A stretch of 30,677 nt of DNA from CAYZAK01 sp964476445 (GTDB lineage Bacteria; CG03; SLGR01; JAGXOG01), in assembly GCA_964476445.1 (NCBI GenBank), contig CAYZAK010000020.1, forward strand, positions 1 through 30,677, given 5' to 3'. Position 1 is the stretch's first letter; every line of letters begins with the position of its first letter. This document shows positions 8,673 to 16,341 of the stretch, in pieces. A model generated the notes under the pieces. The model had not been told where the DNA came from. It worked only from the letters and a program-made list of their open reading frames with translations, and did no database searches. The translations under genes and the position numbers were made by a program.

Positions 8673-9028
8673 TTTTTTTCCTCGCGAGATTTTTGCAATA
8701 TTTCATCTATGTTATATGTACCGTGAACATGATATAATCTCAGGCTGATAGCAACCATAAGAGCAATAACGCTTAAACCTATAACAATAGAAGTAAGTAC
8801 CATCGCCTGGGGAAAAGGATCAACGCTGGAAGATATAAATTCTCCATATTCTAAACGCCCAGTTATTACCGGCGCAACACCGCCCGTCCGGTACCCCACC
8901 AAAACAAGAAAAACATTTACCGCTGTTTCTATTATGGAAACTGAAATTATAATCTTTATTAAATTTCGCTGGGTAAAGAGTCCGTATAAACCCACTAAAA
9001 AAAGGATAAACGTTAAAATATAAAGCAT
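8669..9028 (-). CDS. mnhC: MnhC (NuoK-like) antiporter subunit
   Basis: This 119-residue, three-helix NuoK-like protein has the MnhC pattern: GLYGLFTQRNLIKIIISVSI, then a loop ending DPFPQAMVLTSIVIG, which is the family signature with conserved Pro-Gln-Ala. MnhC lies between the large subunit and the small ones in Mrp complexes. A TAATG junction with mnhB and a GTGA junction with mnhD show tight coupling. Confidence 0.93.
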   Translation of the reverse strand: MLYILTFILFLVGLYGLFTQRNLIKIIISVSIIETAVNVFLVLVGYRTGGVAPVITGRLEYGEFISSSVDPFPQAMVLTSIVIGLSVIALMVAISLRLYHVHGTYNIDEILQKSREEKK

Positions 9029-9501
9029 TATTCAGGATCCTCCAGAGTATAAATTTCTGTACCTTCCCTTACCCGGAGTGCACATAAAAAAAGCATTATA
9101 AGAAAGACAGAACCGCATACTTTTATTCCTATGGCCAGATTATTTATGACAATAGTACCCGCATTATAAAGTCTAAGCGGCATTCCCGGCCATATCTTCT
9201 GGATAAAATTCATAAAAAACGGTCCGGAAAAAACAAAACCCATAACACCTATGCCAAGAAACATAATTGCTCCGCCAGAATCCAGTTTTTTAGCCACTTT
9301 ATAGGGAAGTCTCTTTAATGCCGCTTTTCGACCACGGGCCAGAAGGGCAAGAATAAATGAACTGGCCAGAACAACTCCACCGGAAAAACCGCCTCCAGGC
9401 GATAGATGCCCGTATAATATAAGATAAAGTCCGTATACAAAAATAAATGGAGATACCCACCGGGATACAGTAACGGCAATGAGACTTTTTTTCTTTATAA
9501 T
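9028..9501 (-). CDS. mnhB: MnhB antiporter subunit with a non-canonical start codon
   Basis: A GTG at 9297 would give only 89 residues, lacking the conserved N-terminal half. Reading the same frame further upstream gives the full MnhB N-terminus: KKSLIAVTVSRWVSPFIFVY, then LYGHLSPGGGFSGGVVLASS, which is the strongest MnhB signature. The frame stays open up to the stop codon of the preceding gene (9520-9522) and contains no ATG, GTG or TTG in the right place. The family start aligns with an ATT at 9499-9501 or an ATA at 9496-9498; I give the ATT, making 157 residues, a normal length. MnhB is a four-helix subunit of the Na+/H+ antiporter. Alternatives are readthrough from the upstream gene, which is in the same frame, or a sequencing error. 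Identity is sure; the start is not. Confidence 0.8.
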   Translation of the reverse strand: MIKKKSLIAVTVSRWVSPFIFVYGLYLILYGHLSPGGGFSGGVVLASSFILALLARGRKAALKRLPYKVAKKLDSGGAIMFLGIGVMGFVFSGPFFMNFIQKIWPGMPLRLYNAGTIVINNLAIGIKVCGSVFLIMLFLCALRVREGTEIYTLEDPE

Positions 9502-9519
9502 CTTACTACCAACAAACTT

Positions 9520-10077
9520 TTAAGCCCCGGAAATGTCATCTTTTACTTTTCCTTTCTTGCGCAGCAAAACCAGCCCACCAAACACAGAAGTAAATATTAC
9601 TGTGGCTTCTCCTAAAGTATCGTACGCTCTAAAATCAAGCAATATCCCGGTGACCAGATTCGATGCTCCGGTTTTTGGCAAGCTGTTAACGATGTAGAAT
9701 AATGAAGGCACATTGGTTAACCGGTCCATAACCGAAATACCGAAGGGAGGAAAGTTGTGTAAAGCCATTACACCTAATGTTCCAAGAATACTCAATATTA
9801 CACCCCACCAGATAAGGCTTTGTTTTTTAGGGCGTCCCGAGGCTAACTTCAATCCAACCCCTATTGTTACTCTTATTAAAAGTACAAGGGTCACAACTTC
9901 AACCACTACCTGGGTAATGGCCAGATCCGGGGCCCCTAAAATAAGATATGCTATGCTTCCGCCGAATCCTACAGCCCCTAAAGAAATCACCGATGAAAGA
10001 AGTTCACCGGTAAAAAGTGCGGCAATTGCAGAAATAATCATAAATACTAGTATTATTGCTAACAAAATTTCGTTCAT
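9520..10077 (-). CDS. MbhD/MbhE-type subunit (equivalent of the MrpA C-terminus)
   Basis: This 185-residue membrane protein has the MbhD/DUF4040 domain first (ISLGAVGFGGSIAYLILGAP, then DLAITQVVVEVVTLVLLIRV) and an MbhE-like domain last (NLVTGILLDFRAYDTLGEAT). Together these make up the C-terminal part of MrpA in ordinary seven-subunit operons. Here the large NuoL-like MrpA domain is missing, so the complex resembles the Mrp-like module of membrane-bound hydrogenase or formate complexes, or compact Mrp types with a single large subunit. It is the first gene of the operon as seen here. Its TAA stop is in frame with the start-less mnhB that follows. Confidence 0.87.
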   Translation of the reverse strand: MNEILLAIILVFMIISAIAALFTGELLSSVISLGAVGFGGSIAYLILGAPDLAITQVVVEVVTLVLLIRVTIGVGLKLASGRPKKQSLIWWGVILSILGTLGVMALHNFPPFGISVMDRLTNVPSLFYIVNSLPKTGASNLVTGILLDFRAYDTLGEATVIFTSVFGGLVLLRKKGKVKDDISGA

Positions 10078-10149
10078 AAAGAATTTTATGGTATCAAGAG
10101 GACTTCCCTTTTAAAAACTTGTTTTTAATTAAACCATAAACACTAAAAT

Positions 10150-10827
10150 TTATTTTTTAGATGTTATGTACCTGGATAGTTCGCCGGCCAAACTAGGTGC
10201 TGGCATCGTCTGGAGCCAGACCTTTCCCGGACCAGTTAATGTAGTAAGAAAAAGTCCTTCGCCGCCTAAAAACATATTAGTAAATCCCTTGACCCGTTCT
10301 ATTGAAAAATCGACCGTCTCTTCTAACGCCCCTAAAGATCCGGTTTCCACTTTTATCTTCTCACCCGGTTTTAATTCGCGTTCTATACACTCCCCGTCCA
10401 TTTCTATTACTGCCTGGCCGGATCCACTAAATTTCTGCATGACAAACCCTTCCCCACCAAAAAGTCCGGCTCCTAATTTTTTTCTGATATGAATATCGTA
10501 TTCTACATTTTCGGTTGCACATAAAAAAGATCTTTTCTGACATATTATAGGGTTTTCTTTTATATCAAATACAAGTATATTTCCCGGATAGGTATGTCCC
10601 AAAGCAATTTTAGCATCATCCCTCTCGGCGGTAAAGTCGACTGTAAACATTTTACCCCCCGAAACAGTACGTTTAACAGCGCTTAACAACCCTCCCTTCA
10701 TTTTTGTTTTCATATCAATTCCCTCTTCCATCCACTGCATAGCCCCGGCCTGAGCATAAATATACTCCTCATTTTGCAAGGTGAGCTCAATCATTGGCAT
10801 TACCGAGCCATGAATACTGTATTCCAT
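10150..10827 (-). CDS. AIM24/TIGR00266 family protein
   Basis: This 225-residue beta-rich soluble protein belongs to the AIM24 (TIGR00266, DUF124) family. Marks are IYAQAGAMQWMEEGIDMKT near the start, GGEGFVMQKFSGSGQAVIEM in the middle and FLGGEGLFLTTLTGPGKVWL near the end, the glycine-rich repeats of the fold. Bacterial members have no settled biochemical role; the yeast homologue affects mitochondrial membrane organisation. A GGAGG sits 6-7 bases before the ATG. Possible promoters upstream are weak (TTGACT at 10912-10917 with TAAATT 17 bases on, or TTGATA at 10893-10898 with TTTAAT 16 bases on). It is 72 bases upstream of the Mrp operon with no clear terminator between, so co-transcription is possible. 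Confidence 0.88.
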   Translation of the reverse strand: MEYSIHGSVMPMIELTLQNEEYIYAQAGAMQWMEEGIDMKTKMKGGLLSAVKRTVSGGKMFTVDFTAERDDAKIALGHTYPGNILVFDIKENPIICQKRSFLCATENVEYDIHIRKKLGAGLFGGEGFVMQKFSGSGQAVIEMDGECIERELKPGEKIKVETGSLGALEETVDFSIERVKGFTNMFLGGEGLFLTTLTGPGKVWLQTMPAPSLAGELSRYITSKK

Positions 10828-11226
10828 AATATATCCTCCATTACTATTATTAAAAAGCTATTTAATACCTATTAAATTATCATATTTAAATTTATCAACT
10901 ATTTTAATAATAGTCAAATTAATTATTAGATTTTAATGAGAATAGGAATGGACAAATGATATAAAATAGTTTCTGTAATTTAAATTAAATATTTAAGAGT
11001 CAATCTCAGATATTCTGTAACCTTGCAGTCACTTGTGCCAATTACTTGTCTATTAACTCATAAGGAAATGGAAAGAAAATACGTTGATGTTTCACAAGTA
11101 TTGTACTGGTCATCGTGCCTATTCAGGTGACAGTGACAATGAGCGTATGAAGTAAATTTACGGTCCTGCAAACCGGGTATCTGTCATCTGTCAACAGTAC
11201 TTGCACAAATGAGCGGTACAATGAGG
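10828..11226. other. non-coding stretch with hairpin and imperfect repeats
   Basis: No convincing gene is found in either strand here. The first ~150 bases are AT-rich and hold the weak promoters of the AIM24 gene. From about 10,990 the composition changes to a more mixed sequence. It contains a hairpin (11127-11193) and two related blocks, GTGACAATGAGCGTATGA at about 11133 and a GCACAAATGAGCGGTACAATGA-like block at about 11203. It abuts a transposase remnant and may be older mobile-element debris. Confidence 0.5.
11127..11193. repeat. imperfect inverted repeat (potential hairpin)
   Basis: TGACAG-TGACA (11128-11138) is complementary to TGTCA-T-CTGTCA (11182-11193) with one bulged base, giving 11 pairs around a 43-base loop. 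It does not precede a T-run on either strand, so it is not an obvious terminator. It might be the end of a decayed element or a structured RNA; neither can be shown here. Confidence 0.4.
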
Positions 11227-11247
11227 TTTATCTGCGAACCTACATAA

Positions 11248-11484
11248 ATGTCCTGGTTCTATATCCCTCCAATCAATATTTTTGCTTTTTCTGTTTTCTC
11301 TATTTTCATCACCTTGGGCCTAATTAGACAGTTTTTCCCAAAAGGCACTCATTTTAGCAAAATCTTGTTGAAGGAAATTAAACATGCCCAATATTTGCTT
11401 AATGGTCGACCTTGGAAGGTATTAGATTGAGAAACACCCTACGAATCCTTTGAAAAATTAACGGATGTTGCGCTAGAACCTTGA
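11248..11484 (+). pseudogene. 3' remnant of an IS30-family transposase
   Basis: The reading frame gives LIRQFFPKGTHFSKI, then LLNGRPWKVLD, a stop, and ETPYESFEKLTDVAL. This matches the conserved C-terminus of IS30-type DDE transposases (typically GLIRQYFPKGTDF... LNNRPRKCLGWKTPYE). The TGA at 11428-11430 stands where the family has Trp, so it is a nonsense mutation. Upstream of residue ~25 the similarity is lost; the DDE catalytic core is absent, as are recognisable terminal inverted repeats. A faint continuation may begin near 11227. The fragment is a dead relic of about 75 codons. A rearrangement mediated by it could explain the disturbed sequence around it. Confidence 0.75.
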
Positions 11485-11501
11485 ATCCAAGTTACTCAAA
11501 G

Positions 11502-12818
11502 TTACAAATTCTTTCCTTTAAATTTATTACCCCTTATATTCCCCACAGTTTCCTGAATAAAATCTGCCCCCCGTTTCCCGGATTGCCCCGGGTAGCGGGA
11601 AATTTTATTTTCCAGCTTATCAATATTTTTAATGTAATTGTCTTTCTTTAAAGCTTGTTGAATTTTCCCGCAGATACCCGGTAAATCTGATTTATTTATA
11701 CGGTACCCGATTTTACCCTTTTTGAACAATCTCATCAGGGTACTCTGTTTTGATTCTAAAGAATTCATATCATATTTTCTAGGATCAATCTGGAAATCAA
11801 ATACAAAAACCGGCTTGTAAAATAAAAAACTGTAATCAAACACAATACCGGAAAAATCTGAAATCATTATATCAGATTTTTTCATAGCTTCTAAACCGTC
11901 TAAATTTTGATCCCATACCAATTCTTGAATACCGGAAAACCTGTCTTTTAACCGGTTAATTACCTTTTTTTCCGACACAAAACTCTGAGGATGCGGACGA
12001 AGAATAATGTTAAATTCTCCGCCGGTCAGCTTATCCAATATTTCTTCACCGAAATTACCGAGAAATCCTTTCCCCCCCCAACTGGGGGCAAGAAGCACGG
12101 TTGGTCTATCATCTTTTATCTGAATTTTTTCTATAATACCCTGTTTAAGTTTTTCTTTTTGAAAATCTAAGTATGTGCTACCGATTATTTTAACGATCTT
12201 TTCCTCCAAACCCCTGGCAGTTTCCAGTTCACGAATAACCCGTAGTTGATGTTTTCCGTTTACAAGCACCGAATCAAAATAATCAACGCCATGGGATTCA
12301 TAAGTAGAAGTATCTTCAAGACCGTGTACAATATGGGAATAGTGTTTAACTTTTTTACTTCGCTTTATCTGTAGTACATCAAGACCGGGGGTGGTCATAA
12401 TAACCATATCTGCTTTTATTTGGTTCAAAAAGAAATACGCCTCATGTCCAGTACCGATATATTCCGTTTTTACATGCTGTAATTCACTATCCATACCAGG
12501 GTCTTGTGAATCACTGGTAAGATAAGTACAATCCACTTCCCGGGAATTCAATTCCCGTATAATTGGAGAAAAAACCTGCCAGTAATGGGCCGCCTCATTA
12601 TAGAAAACTATGCCGTATTTTTTGGAAATTTCTTTATTGTTTTTTAAAAAACCCAAACATTTCTTATCATAAAACACACTTTTTAAAAAATAAAATAACG
12701 TTGCTCCCACAGCAACAAGGCCAGCTATAATCATACTTCCACTCCCCGGATCTAAGTAAGCATAGGCAGAAGACGGTAAGAGTAATAAAAACACACAGAT
12801 AACAATAATCATAAACAT
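11502..12818 (-). CDS. CDP-glycerol glycerophosphotransferase-like (TagF-type) protein
   Basis: This 438-residue protein begins with a hydrophobic signal-like segment and the motif AYLDPGSGSMIIAGLVAVGA, a membrane hairpin common in surface-polymer loci. Residues about 65-430 form a TagF-like GT-B domain: HGLED (about 168), LAPSWGGKGFLG, ILRPHPQS and SDFSGIVFDYSFLFYKPV, corresponding to the HG, PxW, HP and SDxSSxxFDY motifs of the Glyphos_transf family. It probably transfers a polyol-phosphate or related group to a membrane-linked acceptor at the inner membrane; substrate unknown. A GGAGG lies 4 bases before the ATG at 12818 and 10 before a second ATG at 12812, so either start is possible. It lies downstream of a broken YidC-like gene and a sulfatase-fold transferase. 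Confidence 0.82.
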   Translation of the reverse strand: MFMIIVICVFLLLLPSSAYAYLDPGSGSMIIAGLVAVGATLFYFLKSVFYDKKCLGFLKNNKEISKKYGIVFYNEAAHYWQVFSPIIRELNSREVDCTYLTSDSQDPGMDSELQHVKTEYIGTGHEAYFFLNQIKADMVIMTTPGLDVLQIKRSKKVKHYSHIVHGLEDTSTYESHGVDYFDSVLVNGKHQLRVIRELETARGLEEKIVKIIGSTYLDFQKEKLKQGIIEKIQIKDDRPTVLLAPSWGGKGFLGNFGEEILDKLTGGEFNIILRPHPQSFVSEKKVINRLKDRFSGIQELVWDQNLDGLEAMKKSDIMISDFSGIVFDYSFLFYKPVFVFDFQIDPRKYDMNSLESKQSTLMRLFKKGKIGYRINKSDLPGICGKIQQALKKDNYIKNIDKLENKISRYPGQSGKRGADFIQETVGNIRGNKFKGKNL

Positions 12819-12879
12819 GTTTCCTCCAATATTAATTTTTTCTATTTTTCTAAACTTTGCTCCTAACTATCCCACCGAT

Positions 12880-13570
12880 TTAGTACTTTTTTCCTAAATT
12901 TTTAGCTGTCCTTATATTTCTCATAAAACCAAAATATTTGATAAAACTAAAAATATTATTGCAGGTCAAATATATAAGAAGACTTGCTGGGGCATCATAT
13001 AAAAGAACTAAAAAAATCAGCGGTATTAATATCAACTGCAGTTTATTTCCTGTTGACATATTTTTAGCATATATATGAGACGAAAGCAAAGAAAAAACCG
13101 TCATAATAAAAAGTAATACATTTATTGAAATCGGGGTTACATTCAATATTGCATCCGCCTGGGCCAAATCCCGTATTACAAAAAATAACTCCCACAGAAG
13201 CGGGTTATAGTTACTTAACATAGTATAGGCGATAATTAAAAACGGTACCTGTATAAAACTCCTAGCGAAGACATCAGCGAATAAATAGGAAGGTAATTAT
13301 GATGTCAATACAGAGTTTTAACATACCGGTGAAGTTTATATCCGGAATAAACACTTTTAAATTCTTCTATCAGGGGGACAATTTTTCCCGGCAACGGCGT
13401 TCCTTATTCTGCAGGTTTCAAAGCCCAGTCATTTAACGGAAGTATCCCCCCCTAACCGCTCCGCTAACGGTAATAATTGATATACCGTAATTGCCTATTA
13501 AAGAATATACCAGTTCAAATACAAACTCCAGAGTAAATCAATTAGGATAAATTAATATAGAATATGAAAA
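12880..13570 (-). pseudogene. decayed YidC/Oxa1-family membrane insertase paralogue
   Basis: The intact-looking part (12880-13221) encodes 113 residues ending IPLIFLVLLYDAPASLLIYL and TCNNIFSFIK, the last two helices of YidC/Oxa1. Reading upstream in three frames recovers the rest in order: IYPN, stop (13538-13540), LEFVFELVYSLIGNYGISII; a frameshift at a run of seven C (13446-13452); LPLNDWALKPAE, stop (13404-13406), IVPLIEEFKSVYSGYKL, stop (13305-13307), HHNYLPIYSLMSSLGVL; a second frameshift near 13251-13256; and QVPFLIIAYTMLSNYNPL. So there are at least three stops and two frameshifts across about 230 codons. The form resembles the YidC-like proteins found in polysaccharide clusters rather than the housekeeping insertase. 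The 113-residue piece could still be translated but cannot be a working insertase. Confidence 0.82.
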
Positions 13571-13571
13571 C

Positions 13572-15305
13572 TTACCATTCAGGGCCCAAAAATAACGACT
13601 CACCGTCATTTATCCCCCCAAAAACTATCCCGTCCTCTATATACACCCCGTCCGGTATATAATCCGTAGGTATGGTACGCGTATTTTCAATTTTTAACTG
13701 TTCATACAATTTATTCTCATCAAAAAGATAAGAAAACACCGCCGGAAAAACATCTTGTAAAATTTGAATATCATGGGTTCCAGCGTATTCTGGTTCAGGC
13801 CAGCGGATGGCAAGAAACGCGCCATAACGGTCCTGAAGATCGTATCGGTCTATATCTTCAGCTGAATAATACTTGGAAAGTCCATACCCGGTTTTAGTAA
13901 GCAATGGACCATGATCACCAGCGATAATAACAATTGAATCCGGATTATCTTCTATAGCTTTTTGTACATCTTTTTTCATCTCTTCATTAGCTTTAATAAC
14001 TCCTTCTTTATACCGGCCTATCGCTTTTTCTACATTTTCAACATTGTGATCAGACGACATTCTGTGGCCCGGATACCCGCTGTGAGAATACATAAATTTA
14101 AATTTATTGTCTTTTTTGTACATTGCCCTATATTTTTCGGTTAAATAAGAGTCGTAGCAGGCCCTCTTCATAACCAGCGCATCACCGAAATCCCCTTTTA
14201 AAATCATTTCGATCATTAACAATATTTCATCATGCTTACGGCTCGGAGGAAAATAGGAATCGGTGGAAAAACGCTCAATTTCACCTAGTGAAAACCCCCT
14301 GAAAAAATATTCGCTGAAAAAGCAACTATACGTTATATAATCTTCTTTTTGTAGCAAGTTATGCACCACGCTATCTCCTATTATATATCTTTTATGAAGC
14401 AGTTCTCTATTCATATTTAATGTTGTAGACATAGCAGGCAGTGTCGGCGTTCCAAGTGAATATACTCCATTATGAATATTAAAATTATTATTTTTTAAAA
14501 ATTTTAAATGGTCTCTGTTATCTAATCCATAATGAAGCATAGTTTCATAGTTGGCGTAGGATTCGTAGATAATAAACAGAATATCAGGTTTTTTCACTAT
14601 ATTCTTTTCAGCCAGGAGATCCATAGCCGGTAAAGAAGCTACATTTACCCCTGGCTTTACGATAAAATCTTGGGCCAAAATCACCCCCATTACAAGCACT
14701 GTGCCGAATACCATTAAATTAATACGGGTTTTAACTTTTTTGGAAATCAATCCCAATAATAACAAAACAACAATTCCTCCCCCAAGAATAAAAATCTGGG
14801 AAATAAAAGGGACCAATTCTTTCCCCTCCGAAAGCACAGGCATATTATAAATTGAAAACAAAAAACCGGTAGAAACTGCCTGTAATACAAATTTCGGGGT
14901 AAAAAAAGACATCCATACCGGTATTAGAGAACAAATTAATACTGAAATACTCAAAAAAAATATGAAAAGAAAAGCTGTTTGAAGTAAACTTAAAATATCC
15001 TGATTGGCAGCAAGATATCCTATCACCGGTAGCATAGGGAGTAATGCTATATTAAAATCATGGTGGTCAAACCTTTCTAATTTCTTGGTGTAAGTAAAAA
15101 CTTCTTCACGGTAAAATTTAATATATAAAATAAAAACAGCAGTTACCATAGGAACACAAGCCAGAGTTAATTTCCCTAAACGTTCTAAATATAATTTAGT
15201 TACACCATCAGGAAAATAGAGAAACGCTGTTACTGAATATATTGTAAGTAACAAAACACTTACGTTTACTGCAAGAAAGCCCCGGATTAGATCTTGTTTC
15301 CTCAT
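13572..15305 (-). CDS. LTA-synthase-like sulfatase-fold membrane transferase
   Basis: This 577-residue protein has about six N-terminal membrane segments (residues 8-210) followed by an extracytoplasmic alkaline-phosphatase/sulfatase-fold domain. Metal-site motifs are visible: ILFIIYESYANYE (Glu about 248), GTPTLPAMSTTLN (285-297, with the candidate nucleophilic threonine) and AGDHGPLLT (463-470, Asp-His). This plan fits phosphoglycerol or phosphoethanolamine transferases such as LtaS, OpgB and EptA. It likely decorates or builds a surface polymer on the outer face of the inner membrane. The donor is unknown. GAGG lies about 9 bases upstream of the ATG. Its 3' end abuts the broken YidC-like gene, whose first codons begin right after its stop. 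Neighbours are a TagF-like enzyme and two glycosyltransferases. Confidence 0.82.
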   Translation of the reverse strand: MRKQDLIRGFLAVNVSVLLLTIYSVTAFLYFPDGVTKLYLERLGKLTLACVPMVTAVFILYIKFYREEVFTYTKKLERFDHHDFNIALLPMLPVIGYLAANQDILSLLQTAFLFIFFLSISVLICSLIPVWMSFFTPKFVLQAVSTGFLFSIYNMPVLSEGKELVPFISQIFILGGGIVVLLLLGLISKKVKTRINLMVFGTVLVMGVILAQDFIVKPGVNVASLPAMDLLAEKNIVKKPDILFIIYESYANYETMLHYGLDNRDHLKFLKNNNFNIHNGVYSLGTPTLPAMSTTLNMNRELLHKRYIIGDSVVHNLLQKEDYITYSCFFSEYFFRGFSLGEIERFSTDSYFPPSRKHDEILLMIEMILKGDFGDALVMKRACYDSYLTEKYRAMYKKDNKFKFMYSHSGYPGHRMSSDHNVENVEKAIGRYKEGVIKANEEMKKDVQKAIEDNPDSIVIIAGDHGPLLTKTGYGLSKYYSAEDIDRYDLQDRYGAFLAIRWPEPEYAGTHDIQILQDVFPAVFSYLFDENKLYEQLKIENTRTIPTDYIPDGVYIEDGIVFGGINDGESLFLGPEW

Positions 15306-15484
15306 TTAACTTGCCTCAAAAATAAATTGGTGTACCTTCAAATTTTTTTATTTGACTCCCTGTAGATAAACGTTTCCCATTTTCATAAATAACTGTCCAA
15401 AAACCAGATAATAATGTCCCTTTCTTTATTTTATCAAACTTTTAAGTCCGTGTTAAATTAATTTTTCAGCTTTAATTTTTCCGT

Positions 15485-16228
15485 CTATGTTGAATAATGT
15501 CCTAAAATTTCTTTAACCTTTATTTTAAAAAGTTCATACCCGATAAAAAAAGCATCTTTAACGGGGGATAATTTTGATTCAAAGCTGTTTTCCCACAATA
15601 TCGGGACTTCTTTAATATTATAACCCATTTTCCGGGCAATCACCAATACCTCAAGATCAAAACCAAAACCATCAACTGTCTGACGGCAGAAAATATCTTT
15701 TATGGCTTCTCTCTTAAAAAGTTTAAAACCACATTGGGAATCCTTAATTTCAGGAAGAAGGATTAGCTGAACTAACTTTCCAAAAATTTTTCCAATTTTA
15801 TCTCTAAAAAAATTTTGGGCAACCAGTTTTTGAGAGTCCGGAAGTCCCCTTGAGCCTATGGCAATGTCATACTCGCCCTTTTTTACATATTTTTCCAATT
15901 TTTCATATTCTTCTATTGGAGTAGATAAATCAGCATCGGTAAACAGTATAAATTCGCCGGTGGCCTCGAGCATACCCCGCTTAACGGCAGATCCTTTTCC
16001 CCGATTGTTTAAAAAACAAATAGTTTTTAACGGTACGCCAGCAGAAAAATTTTTCACTTTATCCACTGTATTATCCTGAGAGCCGTCATCAACCACTATT
16101 ATTTCAGTTTTTAGACCCCGGGTGACAATATAATTATTAATTTTATTTAAAGTTTTAATTATTCGGTTTTTTTCATTATAACATGGAATTACTATCGAAA
16201 GTTTCATTTTTATATTAAAATTTTCCAT
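15485..16228 (-). CDS. GT2 polyprenyl-phosphate glycosyltransferase (DPM1/ALG5-like)
   Basis: This 247-residue GT-A enzyme has VIPCYNEKNRI near the start, the nucleotide-binding VDDGS (46-50), FTDADLSTP with the DxD-type metal site (98-100) and DSQCGFKLFKREA (163-175), the pattern of dolichyl/undecaprenyl-phosphate glucose or mannose synthases. There is no C-terminal membrane domain, so it is the short, soluble or peripheral class. It should load a sugar from a nucleotide donor onto a polyprenyl phosphate. The GT-C-like membrane protein encoded upstream could use that lipid-linked sugar. The start at 16228 has AGGGA very close by; an ATG at 16207 is possible but lacks any ribosome site. Confidence 0.87.
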   Translation of the reverse strand: MENFNIKMKLSIVIPCYNEKNRIIKTLNKINNYIVTRGLKTEIIVVDDGSQDNTVDKVKNFSAGVPLKTICFLNNRGKGSAVKRGMLEATGEFILFTDADLSTPIEEYEKLEKYVKKGEYDIAIGSRGLPDSQKLVAQNFFRDKIGKIFGKLVQLILLPEIKDSQCGFKLFKREAIKDIFCRQTVDGFGFDLEVLVIARKMGYNIKEVPILWENSFESKLSPVKDAFFIGYELFKIKVKEILGHYST

Positions 16229-16341
16229 TATTCCCTATATTAAATCAATAACCCTTTTTATTAAAGTTGCCCCTATTTATTCTCTTTTAAACTATTTTCA
16301 AGTGGGGAGCTACAATAAAAATTTATCATAAATGGCGAAAT

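Noticed and set aside
15316..15441. 41-codon minus-strand frame reading GTLLSGFWTVIYENGKRLST
   Set aside because: It reads like protein but has no start codon, stops on both sides and no family I know; too short to separate from chance.
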